A stretch of 64,000 nt of DNA from Prunella strophiata (taxonomy: Eukaryota; Chordata; Aves; Passeriformes; Prunellidae), in assembly GCA_036583965.1 (NCBI GenBank), contig JAZBQD010000014.1, positions 1,964,001 through 2,028,000 of the forward strand. Reading direction: 5' to 3'. Positions within the stretch are counted from its first letter, which is position 1; each line of letters starts with the position of its first letter. The position numbers and the translations under genes are program-made. The notes under the pieces were generated by a model. It saw nothing but the letters and a program-made list of their open reading frames with translations. It did not search any database and was not told where the DNA came from. Below, piece after piece: positions 1 through 12,354 of the stretch.

Positions 1-1313
1 TTTCCCAAAGAAAGCTGGGGTGCAGCCACTGGCCCCAGGCCCTGCTCTGTATGGCTGTGAAGCTCACTCTGAACTGATCTGCAAGCTGGACATGCACACC
101 CTGGCTCACCTCTCCTGCTCTGCCAGCTCCTAAGGGGGAGGAAAATGCATGAACTGCGACCTCACCATCGCTTTCTGCTGCTGTTTCTCTGCCCAGAAAG
201 CAAACAAGGAATAGTGAGTGCTCACAGAACCTTGTCCATGTGATTATATTCCGGAGGTACAGCTGAAAAGTCCCCACTAGTGTTTGGGGAAAGGCCAGCA
301 GTAATCAAGGCTCAGAGCTCTTAAGGCAGGAATATGTTAAAAGCAATTACTCTAATCATTGGTGGCCTTCACAAACTGGAAACCTGTGGCCTTTATTTCA
401 TCTGCTCATGTGCAATTAAGGATTGCTTCTGCTTCTGTTTGTTTTGGCACACAGAAAGCCACCTTCCCCTAAAATACCAAACAAATATTTCTAAGAAGTT
501 GGCTATCTGACATGATTAATTCTTCTACTCCTGTGGGGTTAGAATATTGCAATGTGACTTACTTTGCCCTAGTGAACCAGAAAGTACAGCGAGGGGTGAG
601 AAAATCCTGAGATATCCAGAAAATTATCTCAATTTTTTCTGCTTGCTGATACCTGGGAGACAGGAATTCTCATCTTTAACAGGACATGAATACTTAAATC
701 ATGATTTTAAACTAAAGGCTGAAAATGCTCATTTTTATGGAGGAATAAATGTAATCATTCCAAGAGATGATATCCCAGAAGTCAACCCTTTGTCAGTAAA
801 TTTCAGCCAGTCACCAAATCTTTGGAAGTATAGCATTCAAAATGTTGTATGCTCACTTATTATGGACAGCCACATATCAAATAAGAACAAGAATAATATA
901 TTTCCTGTCCTTAAGGTTACCAAAGGCCATATAAAATGTATGAATGTCTTTCATCAACTTTTCAATTTGTCAGTTCCCAAGGGTTCCCATGCAGAGCATT
1001 TTTTCCAGCACTGCTGTCAAAGTGGTGAATGGGTCTCTGCTATTCATAAGGCAAGTGGCTGAACACTGAACAGGAGGTTGAAGCAGAACCTTAATCTTGT
1101 CTTTGTCTTCCCTGCCCGTTTTTACAGCACCTCTGTGCTGTGAATCAAAGTGGGCTTAGTTTGCAGATCTTTGCTCACCAACAATAATTCAAAATGCAAT
1201 TTCACTTCAAGATCTAAATGCAGAGGAAATCCAAAATAAAGTGAATTGAAAACCAAAATTAGTTATATGAATAAACCCTTTTGAGATTAAATTATATTTC
1301 CAACCTAGAAATT
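1..1313. other. Unique sequence, no gene recognised
   Basis: The first 250 bases are GC-richer than the rest and carry no long frame. From 520 to 1062 the plus strand is open for about 180 codons after an in-frame stop at 517-519. That frame has no in-frame ATG until about 859, so it could only be an internal exon or a chance opening. I recognise no protein family in its translation. The remainder is ordinary AT-rich sequence without repeats I can name. Confidence 0.5.
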
Positions 1314-1364
1314 ATTTGTTCACATTTGTTTTTGTCTTGAAGAAAAAAACAAATGTGAACAAAT
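1314..1364. repeat. Perfect inverted repeat, hairpin with 20-bp arms
   Basis: The left arm (1314-1333, starting ATTTGTTCAC) is exactly complementary to the right arm (1345-1364). They are separated by an 11-nt loop that can itself pair in part. The stem is mostly A/T. Its size resembles a short miRNA precursor, but hairpins of this kind also arise from small inverted duplications. Nothing shows that it is transcribed. Confidence 0.85.
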
Positions 1365-4300
1365 TTCTTTCTCCTGTCTTTTTTGAGACATCCCCAGAGG
1401 TGTTGCAGTATAGTGATGTATTTACATGTTTGAAGTCTTGTTTGTTGTGATTAGTCATCAAGAACTCACTTGTTGATAAACATGCTCTGTTTCCCTTATC
1501 ATAACTCATCTGATCAGAAGGATTATTTCTGCTTGAGAGAAGCTATCTCCATTTTATTCTAACATAAATCATGCTTATGCTGAATTCAGACATCTTAAAA
1601 GCATTCTACTTCTCTTCCCTGTGTCTTTCTGACTCGCTCCAGCTGTATCCCAGTAAATTGATTGTCTTCTCTAATTTCTTTATGGCATCTCATATTTATT
1701 TAGTATGAGAATCTCTCAGTTTTCCAAGGAAATATGACATTGGTTCTCTCCTATCATCAGCCCTTGTCCCATAACACTGTACTAGATGCCATCACTGTGC
1801 TGCATTCACTCTTTCACACCCCTGATTTATAAGTCATTATCCTAACATTTATAATTAACCATATTATTCAGTCAGTTTTACATCAGAAATTGTCTGTCTG
1901 TTCCCTTTTGCCACAAGCAGAAGTACCTCAGACCTCCAAAACAGAGAGTACAGGAATGCCCTGCTGGCTGATTTCCCCAAGCAGGAAGATAACATGAACC
2001 CAAAACATTCTCACACATCATTTGCATTTGGACAAACATTCATCAAAAAACCACAAGCAGTCCAACATCCAATAGCTGCTTTGCTGGAACCCTTCTGACA
2101 GGGCCTCCCACATCCCAACAGCTTTTCTCCAATTCTGCTACATCCACCTCTCCCAATGAAGCAACTTACTTTATTATTTTTTTTTTTTTAATAACTTCTG
2201 CTGTCCTTGACAGAAGCTGTGCTATGATCAGATTGATAGAAAACTCTTCTGAAGAGTTTAAGTTTCTGTTCCTAAAACCATCTCAAAAATTGGCTGCAGA
2301 CAGGAATGTTTTTGGCAGATATTTAAATAGCTGTATGATAGGGTACTAAGGGTAATACACATTTTAATATTTCCTATTTCAAGCTATTTTGTTCTGTTTT
2401 TTGAAACTTTTACATAGATGAAGATGTATCTGATTGTTCTCTCACAAACTCAATATAACATTGAGGAGTGAAAAGCCATTCTGTTTTTCCTTGTTATCTC
2501 ACCAACTTTATACAGAAATACAGGAACATTATATGTGTTTTGCCCAATGGCTACTGTCTGCAGGGCTGCTAGTAATACTTCACTGATGAAATTATTATAA
2601 ATATACTGAAAATTGTCTTTGGATAGGCAGTGCTATATCAGGAACTGTGAAACAAATGTTATGGGTTTTGTAACAGGTATAACTGGGCCTGACTTGGGAT
2701 TGAAGAGTGCTGACAAGCCAATTTGCAAACACAGATGTGTGGGCAGACACATTGTATATATCCTGAACAATTCAGCTATGCCATTCTGTACAGAATTATT
2801 CTGGGGAGAAGTAGTTGATAGAGCAGCAAAGCACAATGAAATTGATGCCTAAAATTAGATAATCTGATTATCTGAAATTAGATTCTTTTTTGAAGGTGGT
2901 TGGCAAAAAAAAGCTGGCGTGCTGAATAGTTTGCCTCAAATCTGTTAGAAAATGCTTGGCAGTAGTTACCTGCTTAATGCATATGTTCACTGAAATATTC
3001 TATTCTCTTGCCAATATAGTTTGGTTTTTTTTAAAAGACAGTATTTTTTTGTGTGTTTTGTAAGACCCTCAGAGTTATTTTACAAGGCTGTGTATTCTTG
3101 CAATCAAAGTATCCTCAAATTCTCCTTCTAAAACCTTCTCCATCCTCATTCAGCTGACATTCCTGCACGACACTCACTGTTTGTAATAATCCATTTAGGC
3201 CTGTCTTCATACTCTAAAAAAAGTTTAAAAATAATAAATTAGTTTATATCCACCAACAGTTTCTAATCAATTTTTAAGATATGAAAGTTTTACCAACAGT
3301 AGCTGTTGATAATTTGAGGTTGAGCTGCAAAGGTGAAAGGACAAATTGTGCAACTGTTTAACAGCAGTTCAGATTAATTACAATGATCTCATCAGCATGA
3401 AAAAGAACAAAATCCAGTCTTTTGTCTAATACACTATTTTAAACATAAATCTTTATATTATATAAAGAAATGAGAGCTTATATATCAGGAAAAAAAAGCT
3501 CCCCTCTGTTCTGACTGTTTTCTGTATGAGTTTAACTAGGTATAAATCCACAATAATTATCAAAAGTGATCACGAAACTTTGCTAGAATTGGTGTTTTAC
3601 CTTGGGTTGTTTTTAGTTTGGTGTACCTACATTCAGCTTTGGAGTCCTAACTCTTTTCATAGGTGAGAGAAGCTTCAGCCTTATAACAGCAAATGAAATG
3701 AAAAAAAAAGAGCTTCTTAAATTTCAGCTATGACACAAATCATTCCTTTTCAGAACAGCTGAGTGCCAAGGTTATGGTAATATCTTTTAATTCAATCTTT
3801 TCTGAAAGGTACTTAGGGAGAATTATTTAAATCTTGATTTTAAATCACAGGTTGTCCTTTAATATTTGTATGGTGGGGAACTTAGATGGCTTCTCTGCAG
3901 AATACTGCATCCTGTCAATCCTTGAATTTGATTTGTGATGAACACAGTTCACTCTAATAAAATCCCACTGTCTTCCAAAATTAACACAGAATGCACTGAG
4001 ATTGTTTTAAAAATTAGTCTCCCTTTATTTTATATCAGTGCATTAAGCACACAAGTTTGTACTCTGAAGTGGACTGCATAGGCAACACAATAAATGAAAG
4101 ATATGGATTTACAAACATTTCCTAAATTATTTGCTCATTTCTTTTGATGTGTTCTGCTCCACAAGTTTGATTATTATGTGGCTTCTAAAAATCATGTATT
4201 GATATTAAATTAGAAATTAATGCCTTTCTGTAAGCCCTAAATACAAGTTACTATTAAAAATGAATTCATATTCAGTGTGTTCCAAAAAATATAGATAAAT

Positions 4301-6290
4301 CTGCTACAAACAAACAGTATTTTCCCTTTTCTTTCACACCACACTCCCATAGAATAATGAGCTGAAAAATTTGGGTCCTTGGAATTTCAGGGCAGGAAAG
4401 CAGAAAGCAGAGTGGGAGCAACCAACAATTTGTTTGTACAAAAAAAAAAAGTGTTGAATTCTTTATATGAAGATTAAGTTTAGTTAAAAGATATTGATGT
4501 AGTATTTAATGCTGCATAAAACATTATTATAATATGTTATATTCTTTATTTTTGAAAACCACTATTTATGTTATTAAAAACCATTAAAATTATTTATGCT
4601 TTGAAAACCATAAAAAATTCTCATTTAATCAACATGATCACAATGTATAAAACTAATCAACACAAGGATACATTATGAATCTTGCATACTGGATCTGCAC
4701 ACCATTTTACAACACTGTCATTCTGAATAGATATCTGGGCAGAGTTTATCAAGTGTAAATAGAGAGGGGTGTTTTTAAAGCCTTGGCTGGTTTTCCTACC
4801 TCATGCATAGTTGTTTCTTACATTTTGTCTTTTATTGCTCTGAGCTGGGTTTCTGAAAATTGTGCCAAATCTGAGGCCTATTTAAGTTGTTTCCATTTAA
4901 ATGCATAAAAGTAAATAATTTCCAGTTATGTAATTTTTGTCACTCCAAATAGCTGTGTCTTTGTGATTTGCTTTATAACTACTGTCACTTTGCAGTGGCT
5001 ACCAGGCATTCAAATACTGTAGTCTAGCTGAGAGCTATCATTAGCAAATCAAAGCAGATTTATTTGTATGTTTATTTTTATTTCCCAGTCCTCAGAATGC
5101 TCTACTGCACTGCTGCTACTTTAACTTTTGACCCCTGCCAAACCATTAGTCTGCCTTGCAGAACACATTATTTTATCTTAATATTGAGGTTTTGTTTTTT
5201 TTTTTTAGCAAGCATTTTCCCAATATTAGGGACAGAATAATGGTTTTATGTAGCCTTCAAGAAAGTGCAGTGTCACAGCTCTGATTAGGTTGAATTTTTC
5301 TGAGCCATGCTCTGGAGAGGCTGCCCTCATTCCTGTCCCCTGCATTTCTCCCTGTGCCAAGGAGCCTTCCTTTCCCAGGTGCTGTCTCATCCTCAAGTGT
5401 GGCACCACAGCAGATTTACCCTCATCAAACATTGAACAGAAGTGCCAAAATTTAAGTGCTGACAACTAGATCTCCTTGACCATTATACAAAATTTCCTTA
5501 CAGACTTATTTTTATCTCATTTACTAGGAGTCCTCAGCAAAGGAATCCTTGTGATTAAGAGTTCTTGAAGTGAGATGTATGAGATGTGATTTAATAACTG
5601 CTTCACCAGGAACCTGAGAAAATGACCCAGACATTTTGGGCCACAGCTCTCTGTCTGTTGAATGAGGATGAAACAGTCTCCTCCTTTTAAGCTTTTGTCA
5701 TGTTTGGATTGGGATGTGGGTGGTGCTCTGCAAATTATAGGTCCTCCTTTCAGCTGGAGAAACTTTAGGACTGAACTCATTGCAAGGGTCAGGAGGAGCA
5801 GGGACAGATATTAAGCTGATTAAACACTGTAGAAGCATCAGTCACTGAAAGGGTGAAAGATTTCTAATAGGTAATTTTCCCTGAAAAAAACTGGAGGAAG
5901 AGCATGTTCCTGTGCAATCACACCTACTCATTAACTCAGTAATAATCATACCTTTGGCTAGTGAGCTCCTTGCATTTCAGACCTGGATTATATTTAATGG
6001 AGAATACAGCCATTATAAAGACTCACCCCTCTCTCTTCAACTGATTTTTCAGGCTCACTGTAGCAATAAACCTAAAATAGGTTCATTTTTGCATCCTTTC
6101 TTCAACCTTCGTGCACTGAGGTCATCAAATTTGTGTCACTACTTTATTTTTCCTGTGATGCTGACACTGGAGTGGGCAGATCACCAGTGTGATGTTGAGG
6201 AATAAATTTAATGCAGGCTGAGCACTGGGTGGTGGGAAATGTGGCATGAAACAGGCCATGAACAGGCACAGATCCTTTGCACAACAACAG
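1365..6290. other. AT-rich non-coding stretch, no gene recognised
   Basis: About 4.9 kb of AT-rich sequence with short homopolymers, for example A runs near 4441 and T runs near 2170 and 5190. Open frames are short, overlap one another on both strands and match nothing I know. The 5226-5780 interval is somewhat GC-richer and open on the minus strand in two pieces, but shows no domain or convincing splice structure. Confidence 0.55.
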
Positions 6291-6308
6291 AAAAAAAAAA
6301 AAAAAAAA
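6291..6308 (+). repeat. Poly(A) tract, 18 nt
   Basis: An uninterrupted run of 18 A on the plus strand after an ACAACAACAG stretch. It could be the tail of an old retroposed sequence, but nothing recognisable lies upstream. Confidence 0.9.
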
Positions 6309-8041
6309 CACACTCCAACAAATCCATGAAGATATTTTGGGAAGATATATTAACAAAAGACCAGTTCAGGACATGATTTACTTTAATAGAAGTTTTAAAA
6401 ATATATATATATAAAAATAAAACTCAGTGTTTGGTTTAGCTTAATTTTTTTTTCATGTTCTATTGTCGGCAGCTGCCCTCAAAAATTAATATCTATAAAT
6501 TAAATTGTCTTATTCTCAAACAGGGAATAAGGTTCTTTGTAGAGAGACAGAGTGGAAGACTCTGGCACTTTCTTAACTGAGATTGTACTCTTTTTTTTAA
6601 GGCTAAATAAAATAATTTCAATGTGTATTTTGGGAGAGGAAAGGAAAAGAAGGTGCTAAGCAGGTAAAGATAGAAAAGAATGCAGTAGGAACAAAGGTGA
6701 GGAAAACAGGAAGGATGAAAAAAGCCATAATCAGAAAGAAAATAAATAAGTGATTCTGTGGACAGACAACTTTAAATCTGATTCTCTGTTGTTTTGGTTA
6801 CATAAAGTTCTAGTTTTACAGTGTCTTGTGCATTGTGTCCTGGCTTGCAAACAGAAGCAGAAAAGGTGGCTCTGCTCTGTTTAAAAGCATTGAAATTCAA
6901 AATGGCTGTGATGAGTAAAATTAAAAAGTGATCTTGAAAACCATCTCTTGACCACAAGTTTGCGTTCTAAAATTTGTTTTTGTCAGGCAGCCAAAAGTTA
7001 CAAACATAAATAGTATTCTGTATTTACTGACTTTTTCCAGCAATGAAAATAATACCTCTATCATATGTCAGAAGAGCTTTTATGGAAAGCTAATGCATTA
7101 TATATGTTTGAGTCTTTTAGCCATTAAATGTGCCATTTGACAACATAAATGCTTTGCTTCTGAGACTCACAAAAATGTCTTTTCAAAAGGAGAATAAAGC
7201 TGTAGATTAAACGTTTTTATTAGAGATTAGGGCATTGTAAAATTAAGTGCTATAACTACATTGGCAACTTAAGGGGTTTAAAAAGCACAGTAAAACACTG
7301 CCTGCACTAATTGCAGGCCCTGTTTTTTCTCCTATTCTACCCTATCTTATCTTCTAAGAACATAAATTAAAAGAATTAGCAATTGTACCGTGCCAGCAGA
7401 ATACAATATTTTTTTGAGCAGAGTACAAAAGAATACAAAAATAACAGTATGTAACATTCAGTATCTAAGAAATGCTGTGTAAATAACAATTCTTTTGAAC
7501 TCTTGGGGTGGAGATACACATCTCTGTTTCTCTCTCAATACAAGCAGGAGACAAAGCTCAAATCCAGTGGTTTAAGATTTCAGGCTTTGGGGAAGGGCAG
7601 GACAACATTTAATGCAAGTGCTCAGTAGGCAGAGCTGGGTCCCTCTGGCTGGATTAGGAGCATCCCTGCCCTGAGGAATCCTTGAATTTGTTTTGAGACC
7701 CCTCAGCTATTGTACCACACACAAGGCTTCTTGTTGTTGTTTCAGTGGTGGTAAAACTGAAGCACTAAAACCATAATCCTGAACTATCCAGTCCATTACC
7801 TTAAGCCAAGACTCCAGGAGAGGTAGATTCAACTAAATTTTCTTTTTTTTTCCCAGGGACACATTTTGTCCTTGATGACAACTGCTTTGATCTTAGAGAG
7901 GCTAAAGGAGGAAGGCCTTATTTTGTTAAGGAAAAAAGAAACAAAACAACAAACAAAGCCCAACCAGTCACAGAACAGTCACACAGAAATGCTCTTTTTG
8001 ATATTTGTTGATTGGTGTTTGGTTTACTTACAAAACTCTCC
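6309..8041. other. AT-rich non-coding stretch, no gene recognised
   Basis: The sequence includes a short (AT)n run near 6399-6414 and a purine-rich patch near 6636-6750. I see no gene, no transposon and no frame of significant length. Confidence 0.55.
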
Positions 8042-8160
8042 GGAAAGAAAGAAAGGACAGAAAGAAAGAAAAGAAAGAAAGAAAAGAAAGAAAGAAAGAA
8101 AGAAAGAAAAAGAAAGAAAGAAAGAGAAAGAAAGAAAAAGAAAGGAAGGAAGGAAGAAAG
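8042..8160 (+). repeat. AAAG/AAGG polypurine microsatellite
   Basis: About 120 bases of almost pure purine on the plus strand, made of GAAA/AAAG units with irregular AAAAG and GGAA interruptions towards the right end. It opens lysine/arginine-rich frames on the plus strand and phenylalanine/serine-rich frames on the minus strand, including a 204-codon minus-strand frame. These are products of the repeat, not genes. Mirror-symmetric polypurine tracts of this kind can form triplex structures and usually vary in length between individuals. Confidence 0.97.
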
Positions 8161-11100
8161 GTTGTATGGTTCCATATACTGTGTATCAGTGCTGCATATA
8201 GAAATCTGTACAAAAATGTAGGCATGTGGGCAAGGGACCAATATTTTTAAAAAGAGGCATTCTTTTCTCTCCAGTGCAGGGGAGTCTGTCACCACTTTGC
8301 ACTCAAGCCCTGATCTCTGAGTGCTCAGGACAGCAGAACATGTCCCTGGGTGCTTTGCTGAGCTCAACATTGGAACTGAGCTCTCACAGCACTGAATCAG
8401 ATTTACACAAAACCAGCCCCTTGCTTTAACATGAGTGTGGCTGCAATAACCACATATCACACAGTAGAAGTAGCTGAGCAGCTGTGAGGGTGGTGGGAAT
8501 CCCACTTTCCATTCATGATACTTGTAACACAACTGAATTATTTTTATATTTTGATAGATAAATGTGATAGATTAGAAATCAAGAATTAAGCAGGTAGAGG
8601 CATCAAATATTTTGTTTGTTTATAGCACTTAAAAAAAGCACACAGGAGACCACACTCAGCAAAAAGAGCAATAAATTATATGATGTTGGGTCTTTATTCT
8701 CTCAGTTTAATAGTGATAGGGCATCCTCCAGCTGTCCTGAAAAATGGGAATAGAGCAGTTTATTATATGGTGAGTGTATAATAGTGAATGTGCCATTCAC
8801 ACTGCAGTTTGCTTGCTCTGCTCAGAGAACACCACACCTAACAATACCAAAAACTTGCTCTCTGTTTGCAGCTACAAGTAGTGGCTGCTGTGTGCTCTTC
8901 ACACAGATTTCATGCTCTGACAGGGCCTGCATTATCTTTTTTTTTTTTTTTTTTTGGTAACAAATGAGGGCTGATAGCCACAATGAATGTGCCCAATAAG
9001 TTCAATGCATATTTTCAGAGCAGCACCCAAGAGTGCTTTATTTACTGCCTGATATGGGGAGGCAGGAGGATTTCCAACTCTTACCCAGTATAAAATTGAG
9101 GCTCTGTTGTTTCTTGCAGTTCCTTTCAAGGACAAGCAAGAAAAATGCTTAATTGACACAAATACAGCACATCCTATCTAAAGTACCTCAATTATTATTC
9201 ACTTCATTAACAAAATGGCATTTTTTGCAGTTACTTCAGTATTTTCCAGTGAATATTATGCAATTATTACAATTTGCCATTGAGAGCAGGCTGTATGCTG
9301 ATTAAGTAGGCTCAGTGGATAGGAAATGAAGGTGTCTGATAGCAAATGCTGGGGGTTTGCTAGTTAGAGTAGAGTAAAGGAGGAAAAATTATCATTAGAT
9401 AGATCAGAAAGGTTATTAAGTAAAAAATAAGTAGGAAAAATAGAAATTATAGCAACACTTTTTGTTGGAAATGGGTATGGCTGAGCAGAAAATTAATGGA
9501 AAATGAACAAAAAAATGTTCCTGAGAAAGAAAAAGTCCCATTTTGCTGTAGGTAAATCCATTTTGTCTTTATAAAAAACACCCAAAATATGTGGGTCATA
9601 CATAGTAGTCTAGTTAAGATATATCTAAATCCAGGCATCTAAAATTTGGTCACATCAGAGTCTGAATTAAGATTAATTTTGAGGATTTCAGTGGCTCCAC
9701 TAGGTCTAGGGTAGTAAGGAGCAATCAGACAACAGTTCTCCTGTCAAAATTACACTGTCCTGTTAAATTTGACACAGTTCTCCTGTGTCAAAATTACTTG
9801 GGTGGGAGGAATAGACCTGGGCCTTTCTTGGATGGTTAGCCATTCTTTGCCTTAAATATTAAATAGAAATTCCAAAATTAGATCTCCAACATGGAAGGAG
9901 AACTGATGGGGAAGGGAACTGTACATTCTTTTTTACTGTCATAGTTGTGAAAAAGGGAGGCCACAACCTGGTCTTAGAAATGATCTCAAGTGGTTTCCTT
10001 TAGTCATGAGTAGAATAAAATACCAAATTAATTAAATTTACTTCACTTGGGGTGTCTTGTTCTCTGCTGTGTCCTCCCAGGTATCTCAAGTCATTTTAGT
10101 ATGGTCTATCTGTGAGCTATGGAGCAGCTGACCAAAAACAACTTCAGTGAAGTTCAAAGGACCAATTTGGTCTTTATCTCCATCAGATTTTGTTTTCTTT
10201 CAGAGATTGTTTTTTGAGAGATAAACAAAGTTGCCATACTGTAAATCACTGCTGTCAATTCCCCCCTTCCCCCCTTCCCAGCCCCAAAATTAATTAGATT
10301 TTTAGATAACAAAGCTCAGTAAATTCTCAGTACAGTCAGCATTGATTTAAGGCAACGTTCACTATGTCACATCAGTCGTGGTCTTTATTTTGGAGCAGGA
10401 CTAATGATGGAAATCAAGCTGCCAGCAAGCAGCTTAAGAACACAAAAAACTGTCTTTTAGAAAAGACAACAAACTTCCATCTGCTTCCAGACGATCAGTG
10501 AGCTCTCCCTAAAGGCAGAATGGCAAGGGAAGTGTCCCCAGATGGCCTCTGCATGAGCAGTGGCAGAAGAAATCAACCTCTCCAGGCTGTCAGAGGAATG
10601 ACCTACAGTTTCCCATTTAAAGGACTGAGCTGTGTTAGTGGCAGACAATATAATCCAGGGGCAAGGAGGCAGGTAAAAAAAGTGTCTGTCAGTGGTTTTG
10701 GAAGACTGTGTGGCTTGAATAACAGAGCACAAGTTTTATACTGCTTTACAATGATAAGAGCTTGTCACAAAATATTTTGTAGCACAATATCTTTCCATTA
10801 CTGCACACTCTGGCATGCAATGTTTTCTGTGGAGTGGGCTACACTGAAATTGTCAGAGGAGTAAACTTACCCTGTGATCTTTCTCTACCAATCTGTCCTC
10901 TGCTGGCCCAGCACCACAACTCTCAGTGGGCTCTTAGACATTCTCTTAAAGCCATCAACAAAAGCCAGTGGACAGACAGCAAGGCTGGGTTGAAAGCAAG
11001 TGAAGCATCTGTCAGACGAGGTATGGGCTACAGAACTGATGTCATGATGATTTAGTTATAGGATTCCAGTGAGATGATAAACCTCAGATTCCAGCTAACA

Positions 11101-11904
11101 CAAAAAAGGAATATTTTGCCAATTCCATGTCGTGCATGGTGCTTTTACCCAGGCTTTTTTATTGCCTGATAATTAATCGTGTTTTGCCTGTGCAAAAAGA
11201 AGAATATTATCAGAAATATTTTGCATATAGAATAATAAACTCCACAGGCAGTACTGGTCTCTTCAGCTTTCTCTATCTTTAACTGCTTTCCTGAAGTGCT
11301 GATCAGTATTCCAAGTCAGACTAACCATTAATTCTCTCACAGAAAATATGGATCAGGCCTTTCAAGGAGCAGATGAAACAAGCTGATTGTTGCCAGCTTT
11401 GATAAATTTTGCTTAATTGGACCTGGCAAACGCACAACAAACACTGTGCTGTGGACTTAATATAGCACCTACCCTTCTAAAACTTTGTAAAGCATTTGGC
11501 GTGGCATACAAAAAGTTCTGCTCTCTACATTTAAAGTGCTGCAGTAATTTATTTGAGAGAAACACAAAGAAATTCAGTGTTGGAGGTTTGAGTTTTTTTG
11601 GGGTTTTTTTTCTGGGTAAAAAAAAAAGAAAAAAACCCAACAAACAACGGAACCAAAACCTAAAACTCCAACTGAGTTTCTTTTTACCCCTTTCAGTCTG
11701 TTAACAAACAGAGTTCATAAGAACAATCTGTTCTGGAGGAATGACCCTGCATATAACCTCAATTAACCATTAGAAGAGAATAGCCTTTTGGGGCCTGCAG
11801 TTTTGTAAGAACTCTTAACACTTAGAAAGATGTAGATGATGTTATTAGTTTCTTTATAAAGTTAGAGCAGTGAGGTCCATGAGCTGGCTTGGACCAGCTG
11901 ATTC
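8161..11904. other. Non-coding stretch with minor repeats, no gene recognised
   Basis: Contains a T19 run at 8937-8955, an imperfect 42-base tandem duplication at 9732-9797 (both copies start ACAGTTCTCCTGT), and a C/T-rich patch near 10260-10280. Around 11598-11640 a G3T8 block is followed by an A7C3 block that could form a simple hairpin. Two overlapping minus- and plus-strand frames around 10457-10864 have no recognisable product. Confidence 0.5.
9732..9797 (+). repeat. Imperfect short tandem duplication
   Basis: Two copies of a roughly 23-base unit starting ACAGTTCTCCTGT and ending CAAAATTAC lie about 42 bases apart. The second copy has two extra bases (GT). This looks like a local slippage duplication without functional signs. 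Confidence 0.75.
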
Positions 11905-12354
11905 TGATGGCTCAGGTTTTATATTTTTCAGATTCTGTGCTGCTTTGGTGTATGGGAGCTTCACATTAGGGGATGGTGAGCTCTGTGCACAGAGCAGGGA
12001 GACAAAACAATTCCTGCTCCAGCTGGGCACCAAGGACAAATGATCCAAATCTCAGCCCAGGAGCACAAACAGCGTGGGCTGAGGAGAGAAAAACAAGCAG
12101 GGTGGGACTGCAGGGGCTAAAGCTGGAATGGGACAATGAACTCCAAGGTGCAAATGGAGCAGAGCTGATCCCAGTGAGAGACCCCGTGACCATTGGTGCA
12201 TTTTGGGGCCATTTTGGTTCATCTTGGGTGCAGCCCTGGCTGGGCTCTGGTGCTGCCCAAGGTGGATCCATGGAGGAGATCCTTTGAATAAATCCCTGCT
12301 TTATTCTGGAACTCTGCCCAGCCTCTGTTCCAGGGCAGCTTTCCCAAGGCAGCA
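11905..12354 (+). mobile_element. Endogenous retrovirus solo LTR, family A copy 1
   Basis: This 450-bp block is one of four copies of the same sequence in the window, the others being at 20986, 60833 and 63655. It begins TGATGGCTCAGG and ends near AAGGCAGCA, matching the TG...CA ends of an LTR. A polyadenylation signal (AATAAA, in the phrase AATAAATCCCTGC) lies about 65 bases from the end, as expected of an LTR in plus orientation. The next bases share nothing with the flanks of the other copies, so no internal retroviral genes follow and it is a solo LTR. The flanks (ATTC before, GTTT after) do not form a clean target duplication. Open frames of about 100 codons on both strands inside it are shared with copy 2 by descent and are not genes. 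Confidence 0.8.

Noticed and set aside
7918..8532. 204-codon minus-strand open frame, the longest in the window
   Set aside because: Its middle is the translated AAAG microsatellite (phenylalanine/serine/leucine run). The flanks show no domain and the opposite strand is open as well.
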